Below are positions 32,144 to 38,324 of a stretch of DNA of 38,324 nucleotides, in pieces. The DNA lies in the NCBI GenBank assembly GCA_012026925.1, contig VEPJ01000071.1, positions 1 through 38,324 on the forward strand, written 5' to 3'. The notes beneath the pieces were generated by a model, which did not search any database, was not told the DNA's origin, and saw only the letters and a list, made by a program, of their open reading frames with translations. The stretch's first letter is position 1, and the number at the start of each line of letters is the position of its first letter. Origin of the DNA: Gammaproteobacteria bacterium. Lineage in GTDB: Bacteria; Pseudomonadota; Gammaproteobacteria; Steroidobacterales; Steroidobacteraceae. The translations under genes and the position numbers were made by a program.

Positions 32144-34321
32144 ATGAACGACAGCGGCAGCACGACGATCCTGATGGCCGACGACGACCCGTCGCACCTG
32201 TTGCTGGCGGAAGCCGCGCTGGCGGGCGCCGGGTTCATGGTCCACACGGTCGGGGACGGCGCCGACGCAGTCGCGCAGTTCGGCGACGTCAGGCCCGACG
32301 TGGTGATCCTCGACGTGAACATGCCGCGCATGTCCGGCATCGACGCGTGCCGCGAGATCCGCAAGCAGGCCGACGGGCGCGCGCTGCCGATCCTGATGCT
32401 CACCGGCCGCAACGACCTGCCCGCGATCAGCGACGCGTTCGCCGCGGGCGCCAGCGACTTTGCGCAGAAAGGCATCAATCCGCGCCTGCTCGTCGAGCGC
32501 GTGCGGTTCCTGTTGCGCGACCGCGAGCTCCAGCAGCAGCTGCTCTCGAGCCGCTCCAAGCTCCTGCAGGCGCAGCGCATCGCTCGTGTCGGGCACTGGG
32601 AGCTCGGCGTCGAGGGCCGGACGCTCCACGCCTCGCCGATGCTCGGCGAGATCCTGGAGGTGGATCCCCAGTCGCTCGCCCGGTTCGAGGACTTCGTCCG
32701 ACTGCTCGACCGCTCGGAGCAGCTCGCCGTGCGACAGGCGTTCATCGCGTGCGCCACGGGCGCGGGCCGCTTCAGCTTCGACCACACGTTCAGGACGGCC
32801 CGTGGCAACACGGTCTGCGTGCACCAGGAGGCCGATCTCGTGCACACGGCCGGCGCGTCGGGCGAGGGTACCGTGATCGTCACGCTGCAGGACCTGACGC
32901 GACTGCATCGCGCCGAGGAGGCCGTGCGCCAGCTCTCGTACTTCGACTCCGCGACCGGCCTGCCGAACCGCCGCCATCTCTCCGAGCAGGTCGTCACGGC
33001 ACTGCAGGACGGTTCCGGCGTCGTCGCATCCGGGGTCGTCGCCTTCCGCATGCACGGCTTCGATCGCATCGTGCAGGCGCAGGGACTCGAGTTCGCCAAC
33101 CGGCTGATCGCGAAGCTCGCCAAGCGCGTGGAGCACGAAATCGGGAACCTGAGCCAGGGTGGCGCCATCCCGTGGCGCTCCGGGCCGGCCGCGGTGTGCC
33201 GCACCGCGGAATGCGAAGTGGCGACGGTCCTGCGCAGCCGCGTCTCCGCGGACCACCTGACGAGCGTCGCGCGCGCGATCCTCGAGGCGATCACCTCGCA
33301 GGCAGCCGGCACCGATTCCGACTACCTGCCCGCGATCAGTGCGGGCGTGGCCTTCGCCGAGTCCGGCCCGGTCGAAGCCGAGCAACTCATCCAGAACGCC
33401 CACGCCGCCGCCGAGCAGGCGTCGGAGCCGCGCACCTGCGAGACATATTCGCCGGTGCCGCTCGCACGGACGCGGCGCCGGCTGCAGATCGAGTCCGCGC
33501 TGCGCGGCGCCGTGGATCGTGGCGAGGTCGGCCTGACGTATCGGCCACGGGTGTCGGTCGACACCTACGAGTTGACGGCGATCGAGGGTGTCGTGAACTG
33601 GGAGAACGCGCAGGTCGGAGCGGTCTCTCCGGAAGAGTTCGCGCTCGTCGCCGATGAAACGGGGCTCGTGGACCCGATCGGCCGCTGGGTGCTCGGCGAG
33701 TCGTGCCGCCAGCTCGCGGCCTGGCGCAAGCAGTTCGATCGCAGCTTCTTCGTCTCGCTGAAGCTGTCGGCGCGACAGCTGCGCGACCCCGGGATCGTCA
33801 CGACGATCCAGGATGCGCTCTGGCGCAACAACCTGCCGGGCAGCGCCCTCGAAGTTGCGCTCAGCGAGGCCAGCGTAGTCGCAGCGCCGAGGGAAGCAGG
33901 CAAGGTGTTCGAGGCGCTGCGGGCCGCGGGCGTGCGCGTGGCGATCGAGGACTTCGGCGCCGGTTACGCCTCTTTCAGCCACATCCGCCGGCTGCCCTTC
34001 GACAGCATGACCCTCAATCGTTCGCTGGTGGCCGATCTCTATACCGACGTCGGCGCCCAGGGGGTGGTGGCGGCGGTGATCGCGATGGCCCGCGGCCTGA
34101 ACGTCCGCGCGGTCGCCGACGGCATCGAGGACTCGGCAACCCTGCAGATGCTGAGCGCGCTCGGCTGCGACGAGATCCAGGGCCCCTACGTATCGCAGCC
34201 GCTCGGTCCACGCTTCTTCGAGGCGTGGCTCGAAGATGGTGGCGCGGCCGTGCTCGCGCAGAAGCACGCACGCGAGATCATCGACGCACTCGAGGCCGTC
34301 GAACGGCGGTCGACGGCCTGA
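32144..34321 (+). CDS. REC-PAS-GGDEF-EAL protein with degenerate GGDEF and EAL domains (FimX-like form)
   Basis: 725 residues. The REC domain (1-125) is complete: ADDDPSH, D57 in ILDVNMPRMSG, T87, K109. A PAS-like domain covers about 140-255 (RIARVGHWELG, ending LQDLTRLHRAEE). The GGDEF domain (265-430) keeps FDSATGLPNRRHL but has TAECE (354-358) where GGDEF should be, so it should not make c-di-GMP. The EAL domain (445-700) keeps E481 but has EGV for EAL, K540 for the metal-binding asparagine, A572 for a metal-binding glutamate, ED (602-603) for the DD pair, T623 for the catalytic lysine and D659 in ADGIE for AEGVE; hydrolysis is very unlikely. The architecture equals that of FimX, a c-di-GMP receptor for type IV pili. 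It probably receives phosphate from the kinase encoded ten bases upstream and may bind, not turn over, c-di-GMP. Confidence 0.9.
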   Translation: MNDSGSTTILMADDDPSHLLLAEAALAGAGFMVHTVGDGADAVAQFGDVRPDVVILDVNMPRMSGIDACREIRKQADGRALPILMLTGRNDLPAISDAFAAGASDFAQKGINPRLLVERVRFLLRDRELQQQLLSSRSKLLQAQRIARVGHWELGVEGRTLHASPMLGEILEVDPQSLARFEDFVRLLDRSEQLAVRQAFIACATGAGRFSFDHTFRTARGNTVCVHQEADLVHTAGASGEGTVIVTLQDLTRLHRAEEAVRQLSYFDSATGLPNRRHLSEQVVTALQDGSGVVASGVVAFRMHGFDRIVQAQGLEFANRLIAKLAKRVEHEIGNLSQGGAIPWRSGPAAVCRTAECEVATVLRSRVSADHLTSVARAILEAITSQAAGTDSDYLPAISAGVAFAESGPVEAEQLIQNAHAAAEQASEPRTCETYSPVPLARTRRRLQIESALRGAVDRGEVGLTYRPRVSVDTYELTAIEGVVNWENAQVGAVSPEEFALVADETGLVDPIGRWVLGESCRQLAAWRKQFDRSFFVSLKLSARQLRDPGIVTTIQDALWRNNLPGSALEVALSEASVVAAPREAGKVFEALRAAGVRVAIEDFGAGYASFSHIRRLPFDSMTLNRSLVADLYTDVGAQGVVAAVIAMARGLNVRAVADGIEDSATLQMLSALGCDEIQGPYVSQPLGPRFFEAWLEDGGAAVLAQKHAREIIDALEAVERRSTA

Positions 34322-34339
34322 GCGGCGACCGCTACCCGA

Positions 34340-36433
34340 TCACCAGATCCGCACCCGCTTGTCCGGCGGGAGGAACATCGCGTCGCCCGCCTTCACTCCG
34401 AAGGACTCGTACCATGCGTCGATGTTGCGCGTCGGCCCGATGACGCGGAACTGGCGTGGACTGTGCGGGTCGGTGACGACCTGCTTGCGCACGAAATCGT
34501 CGGTGACCTTGCCGCGCCAGGCCTGCGCCCAGCCGAGCAGCACGCGCTGGTCGCCGGTGTAGCCGTCCAGCACCGGCGCCGGCGCGCCCTTCAGCGACGC
34601 GCGATACGCATCGAGCGCCACCGCGAGCCCGCCCAGGTCGGCGATGTTCTCGCCCATGGTCAGCTGGCCGTTCACGTGCACGCCCGGGATGGGCTCGAAC
34701 GCCGAGTACTGCGCCCCCAGGGCCTTGGCGCGCGCCTGGAACTTCTGCGCGTCCTGCTTCGTCCACCAGTCACGCAGCGCCCCGTCGGCGTCGATCTTGC
34801 GCCCCTCGTCATCGAAGCCGTGGATCAGTTCGTGGCCGATCACGGCCCCGATGGCGCCGTAGTTCACGGCCGGGTCGGCGTTCACGTCGAACATCGGCGC
34901 CTGCAGTATGCCGGCCGGGAAGACGATGTCGCGGAGTTCCCCGTTGTAGGCGTCGTTCGTCTGCGGAGTCATCTGCCAGCTGCTCCGGTCCACCGGCCCG
35001 GGGAGACGTCCCGTGTCGAATGCCCAGTCGGCCTCGGCGGCACGGCGCACGTTGCCGAGCAGGTCGTCGCTCAGGATCACGACCTTCGAATAGTCGCGAG
35101 GATTGTCCGGATAGCCGACCTTGATCGTGTAGGTGTCGAGCTTGCGCAGCGCTTCCTTCTTCGTGGCCGGGCTCATCCAGTCGAGCTTCTCGATCCGGAC
35201 GCGACACGCCGCCTTGAGGTTCCCGACGAGCTCCTCGATCTTCGCCTTGGCATCGGGACCGAAGTAGCGCGCGGTGTACAGCTGCCCGACGCCGAAGCCG
35301 AGCGTGCCGAACGTGCCGAAGCGGTCGCCGACCAGGAAGTCGCCGCCCGCGACGGCGGTGACACCGCGCTTCCAGCGCGCCCTCTGCTGCTGCTGCCCGG
35401 ACAGCAAGCGGTCGTGCAGCTCGAAGTGCGCGTCCGTGAACGACTTCGAGAGATAAGGCGCCGCATTGTCCGCGATATGGAACGCCTGCCAGGCACGGAT
35501 GGTCGCCGCAGGCGTCCTGCCGTAAACGGCGGCGATCTTCGCGAACGCACCCTTCTCGTTGACGATCACGCGCTCGACGTCGCCCAGGCCGGCCGCCGCG
35601 AAGTACTCGTGCCACGCGAAGGTCGGCGCGAGCTTCTGCAGGTCCGTGACCGTCATCGGGTTGTAGGCCGCCACGACGTCGCGCTGCTGGACCCTGGACC
35701 AGCTCTCGCGGGCGACGCCCGCCTCGAACTCCACGACGTCCTTCGCCCGCGCATCGGGATCCGGCCAGCCGACGAGCCCCAGCAGCTTCGCCACGTAAGC
35801 CTGGTACGCCGTGCGAGTCGCCGCGAACTCGGGCTTCAGGTAGTAATCGCGGTCGGGCAGCCCGAGCCCGGACTGCGTGAGATAGACGGCGTACCGGTTC
35901 GGGTCCTTCAGGTCCACCATGACGTAGGTGGCGAAGAGCGTCGGCTGGAAGTCGAAATTCGCACGACCCATCAGCGCCGCGAGCTCTTCGCGGGTACGGG
36001 CCCGGCGCACGAGTTGGAGGTCCGCGGCCAGCGGTTCGATGCCCTGCTGCTCGATGCGCGCCTCGTCCATGAAGGACTTGTAGAACGCTCCGGCCTTGCC
36101 CTGCAGCGTGCCCGGCTCGCGCGACACGACCGCGGCCGACTCTTCGAGGATCTGGCGCAGCCGTGCCTCGGTACGGTCCGTCATCTCGAGGCGCAGCGTC
36201 CAGGCGGGCTTGTCGGGCGGGATCTTCGCAGTGGCGAGCCAGGTGCCGTTGGCGTAGCGGAAGAAATCGTCTCCGGGGCGAACGTCGAGGTCCGCGCCCG
36301 CGACGTCGAAGCCCCACGCGCCGTACATCGGCTTCGAGGCACCGGCCGGAGGGGCATCCGCGGCGAAGGAAAGCGAAGACAGGCCCGATGCGAACACCAG
36401 GCCGAATACGAACGCGAGGCGCCTGCCCTGCAT
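34340..36433 (-). CDS. M13 family zinc metalloendopeptidase (PepO-like), exported
   Basis: 697 residues including a Sec signal peptide (MQGRRLAFVFGLVFASGLSS, cleaved near SFAADA). It cuts peptides outside the cytoplasm; bacterial relatives are the PepO group, similar to neprilysin. The zinc site is complete: HELIH at 534-538 with catalytic E535, third ligand E595 in GENIADLGG, and D599. DDFFRYANGTW near residue 55 and QTNDAYNGELRDIVFPAGILQ before the zinc site are family features; N-A-Y is kept for substrate binding. The C-terminus PDKRVRIW replaces the usual CxVW. A glycine-rich insertion (GGDFLVGDRFGTFGTLGFG) stands where relatives have a short LGEALG turn. The ATG follows GGTGGAGC. It lies 50 bases after the NfnL/NfnS-like gene on the same strand; TAAACT at 36481-36476 could be its own -10 element. 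Confidence 0.95.
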   Translation of the reverse strand: MQGRRLAFVFGLVFASGLSSLSFAADAPPAGASKPMYGAWGFDVAGADLDVRPGDDFFRYANGTWLATAKIPPDKPAWTLRLEMTDRTEARLRQILEESAAVVSREPGTLQGKAGAFYKSFMDEARIEQQGIEPLAADLQLVRRARTREELAALMGRANFDFQPTLFATYVMVDLKDPNRYAVYLTQSGLGLPDRDYYLKPEFAATRTAYQAYVAKLLGLVGWPDPDARAKDVVEFEAGVARESWSRVQQRDVVAAYNPMTVTDLQKLAPTFAWHEYFAAAGLGDVERVIVNEKGAFAKIAAVYGRTPAATIRAWQAFHIADNAAPYLSKSFTDAHFELHDRLLSGQQQQRARWKRGVTAVAGGDFLVGDRFGTFGTLGFGVGQLYTARYFGPDAKAKIEELVGNLKAACRVRIEKLDWMSPATKKEALRKLDTYTIKVGYPDNPRDYSKVVILSDDLLGNVRRAAEADWAFDTGRLPGPVDRSSWQMTPQTNDAYNGELRDIVFPAGILQAPMFDVNADPAVNYGAIGAVIGHELIHGFDDEGRKIDADGALRDWWTKQDAQKFQARAKALGAQYSAFEPIPGVHVNGQLTMGENIADLGGLAVALDAYRASLKGAPAPVLDGYTGDQRVLLGWAQAWRGKVTDDFVRKQVVTDPHSPRQFRVIGPTRNIDAWYESFGVKAGDAMFLPPDKRVRIW

Positions 36434-36483
36434 GCTCCACCCCCGGCCCGGAAGCCGGTCGCCGGAAAAGCGGGCAGTTTACG

Positions 36484-38324
36484 TCAGGTCAGCCCGTGGG
36501 CAACCCGGCTGCGCTCCTCCTGGGTCCTGAACGCGTTGAACCGCGGCAGGAACTTGTCCCAGTCGATGATGTGCGCGTCGATCTCCGGCCCGTCGATGCA
36601 GGCGTGCTTGCGGACCATCCTGCCGTCGATCGTCACGGGAACCATGCAGGCGCCGCACATGCCGGTCGCGTCCACCATGATGGAGTTCAGGCTCGAGACG
36701 GTCTTCACGCCGTAGGGCCGCGTGAGGTCGCTTACCGCACGCATCATCATCGGCGGCCCGATCGTGACGACCTCGGCGATGCGGCGGCCCTTGCTCGTCC
36801 CGCCGTTCTTCAGCATCTCCTCGAGCGGCGCGGTGACGAAGCCCTTGATGCCGAACGTGCCGTCGTTCGACGTGTAGATCACGTCGAGCCGATCGCCGAA
36901 CTCCGCCTGCAGCCGGCCGACGCGTTCCTGCTCGCCGGTCCAGAACAGGAGTTCCTTCGTCCGGAACCCCGCGATCAGCGTCACGTGGTTTCCCATGCGC
37001 AGGTGCTCGCGCATGATCGGGTACACCGGCGGCAGGCCCACGCCGCCCGCGGTAAATACGACCGTTTCGTCCGCCGCATACCGGTGCAGGTCGCTCGGGC
37101 GTCCGAGCGGCCCCGCGATGCCCGCGAACGAGTCGCCCACGGCCATGCGGTTCATCAGCATCGAGCTCGTGCCCACGCCCTGGATGACGAGGTCGATCGT
37201 TCCCTGCTCCGTGTCCCAGTCGGCGAGCGTGAGCGGGATGAGCTCGCCGTCGCCCCAGGCCAGCACGCGCACGAACTGCCCCGCCCGCGCCGACCGCGCG
37301 ACGAGCGGCGCGCGCACCGTGAATTCCACGATGCCACCCGCGAGCTCGACCTTGTTCAGGATCGCCGGGCTCTCCTGGCCGAGCGCCGTGTAGCGGGCTG
37401 CACTCTCGACCTTCTCGCGGATCTCGTCCGGAGTGAACGGGATGTCGCCCACGATCTCGCGCGCCGCGGCCTGCCCGTCGCCGGCCGCGCGGATCGCGGT
37501 CGAGCCGCCGCGCGCGGCGTCGCCGCCGGTGTAGACGTCCGGAATCGAGGTGGCCTGCGAGCCTTCGTGGTCGAGCGAGATCGTGCCCCACTTCGTCGTC
37601 TTCAGCCCCGGCTCGGCTTCCTTCATGATCGGGTTCGCCGTGTTGCCGAGCGCCATGATCACGAGATCCACCGGGACGCGCTCGGTCCTGCCCGTCCTGA
37701 CGGGCGCGCGCCGGCCGGAAGGATCGGCGGGCCCGAGCTCGTTGACGTCGAGCACCGCGTGCGTGACGAAGTTCGTCTTGCCGTCGCCCAGGAACTCGCA
37801 GGGCGCGCGCAGCTCCTTGACCGTGATGCCCTCCTCGAGCGCGTGGTGCAGTTCCTCGACGCGCGCCGGCATCTCGGAGATCGTGCGGCGATAGACGATC
37901 GTGACGTTGGCGCCGAGTCGACGCGCCGTGCGCGCCGCGTCCATCGCCGTGTTGCCACCGCCGATGACGAAGACTTCCTTGCCGCGGGTGTCCGGCAGCG
38001 GCGTCTCGTACTTCGCGTCGATCGCCCGCATCAGGTTGACGCGCGTCAGGAACTCGTTCGCGGACATCACGCCGAGCAGGTGCTCGCCCGGCACGTTCAT
38101 GAACGTCGGCAGGCCGGCGCCGGTGCCGACGAAGATCTTCCAGAAGCCCGCCGCCTTGAGGTCGTCGAGGGTGGCGGTCTTGCCGACCACGAAATTGCGC
38201 ACGAAGCGCCCGCCAAGCAGCGTGATCTTCTCGACCACGTCGTCGATCAGGTCGTTCGGCAGGCGGAATTCCGGGATGCCGTAGCGCAGCACGCCGCCGA
38301 GCTCGTGGAACGCCTCGAACACCG
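36484..38324 (-). CDS. GltD/NfnL-like and NfnS/DHODH electron-transfer-like fusion, 5' part beyond window
   Basis: 613 residues are visible; the N-terminus lies past the right edge. The first part (about 1-290 of the visible protein) is the glutamate synthase small-chain fold: LGGVLRYGIPEFRLP, the NAD(P) motif VFVIGGGNTAMDAARTARR followed by VYRRTISEMPA, and the FAD motif near IPDVYTGGDAARGGSTAI. The second part (about 315-600) is a ferredoxin reductase-like NfnS/SudB unit: RAGQFVRVL, FTAGGVGLPPVYPIMREH and the cysteines of a 2Fe-2S site in VDATGMCGACMV and HACIDGPE. In NfnAB these two subunits bifurcate electrons between NADPH, NADH and ferredoxin. Here they are one chain with the large-subunit type first; the missing N-terminus should hold the iron-sulphur cysteines of GltD-type proteins. 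It may act as NAD(P)H:ferredoxin transhydrogenase or sulphide dehydrogenase-like enzyme. Confidence 0.88.
   Translation of the reverse strand, partial: VFEAFHELGGVLRYGIPEFRLPNDLIDDVVEKITLLGGRFVRNFVVGKTATLDDLKAAGFWKIFVGTGAGLPTFMNVPGEHLLGVMSANEFLTRVNLMRAIDAKYETPLPDTRGKEVFVIGGGNTAMDAARTARRLGANVTIVYRRTISEMPARVEELHHALEEGITVKELRAPCEFLGDGKTNFVTHAVLDVNELGPADPSGRRAPVRTGRTERVPVDLVIMALGNTANPIMKEAEPGLKTTKWGTISLDHEGSQATSIPDVYTGGDAARGGSTAIRAAGDGQAAAREIVGDIPFTPDEIREKVESAARYTALGQESPAILNKVELAGGIVEFTVRAPLVARSARAGQFVRVLAWGDGELIPLTLADWDTEQGTIDLVIQGVGTSSMLMNRMAVGDSFAGIAGPLGRPSDLHRYAADETVVFTAGGVGLPPVYPIMREHLRMGNHVTLIAGFRTKELLFWTGEQERVGRLQAEFGDRLDVIYTSNDGTFGIKGFVTAPLEEMLKNGGTSKGRRIAEVVTIGPPMMMRAVSDLTRPYGVKTVSSLNSIMVDATGMCGACMVPVTIDGRMVRKHACIDGPEIDAHIIDWDKFLPRFNAFRTQEERSRVAHGLT

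Noticed and set aside
29593-33312. Long open frame on the minus strand, over 1200 codons
   Set aside because: It is antisense to the hybrid kinase and the REC-PAS gene, has low-complexity arginine- and alanine-rich translation with no family motif, and is explained by high GC at third codon positions of the real genes.
1-38324. CRISPR array, tRNA, rRNA, insertion sequence or prophage
   Set aside because: No regularly spaced repeats, no cloverleaf with CCA-end pattern, no transposase or integrase motif was found on either strand by reading.

Overview
The window is a GC-rich (roughly 67-70 percent by eye), densely coded bacterial chromosome segment with almost no gene-free space. Gene content fits a Gammaproteobacterium of the Steroidobacter/Nevskiales/Xanthomonadales kind: an ExuT-like MFS carrier, a DUF6090-like membrane protein, a BarA-like hybrid kinase, a FimX-like REC-PAS-GGDEF-EAL protein, an M13 peptidase and Tat-exported oxidoreductases. 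This placement is an inference from gene content. No rRNA, tRNA, CRISPR array, transposase or phage gene was seen.

Layout. (1) 1-1998, plus strand: the end of a DUF1232/YkvA-type membrane protein gene, then a Tat-exported flavin amine oxidase. (2) 1990-11301, minus strand: a complete V/A-type ATPase operon in the Thermus-like order G/H-I-K-E-C-F-A-B-D, most junctions overlapping or only a few bases apart, followed after 14 bases by a wax ester synthase/diacylglycerol acyltransferase gene. The subunit E reading frame carries an in-frame TAG at codon 41 although everything around it is intact. (3) 11417-13973: a LysR-type regulator divergent from an isocitrate dehydrogenase with a C-terminal extension, separated by a strikingly AT-rich spacer. 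(4) 13974-16962: a possible small secreted protein, a GH17 family membrane glucan-modifying enzyme, a small membrane protein that overlaps its end on the other strand, and a secreted RidA-fold protein. (5) 17095-19355: a Tat-signal gluconate/glucose dehydrogenase small subunit and its GMC flavoprotein, overlapping by four bases, with a hairpin over the ribosome binding site. (6) 19476-25236: a 1203-residue fusion of a class I aminotransferase with what looks like an archaeal-type phosphoenolpyruvate carboxylase, then an MFS transporter and a DUF6090-like protein. (7) 25343-28964: two tandem paralogues with an N-terminal TIR domain, a TolB/FlgO-like domain and TPR repeats. (8) 29113-34321: a hybrid histidine kinase (HK-REC-REC-HPt) and a REC-PAS protein whose GGDEF and EAL domains both lack key catalytic residues. 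(9) 34340-38324, minus strand: an M13 zinc endopeptidase, and the C-terminal 613 residues of a GltD/NfnL-like plus NfnS/DHODH-electron-transfer fusion that runs off the right edge.

How the genes may work together. The ATPase complex would couple ATP to ion transport. The aminotransferase-PEPC fusion would turn phosphoenolpyruvate and bicarbonate into oxaloacetate and then an amino acid, probably aspartate, on one chain. The isocitrate dehydrogenase and the NfnL/NfnS-like fusion bear on 2-oxoglutarate and NAD(P)H balance. The kinase and degenerate c-di-GMP protein form an apparent phosphorelay-to-c-di-GMP receptor pair. The most unusual items are the aminotransferase-PEPC fusion, the amber codon in the V-ATPase stalk subunit and the tandem TIR-TolB-TPR genes.
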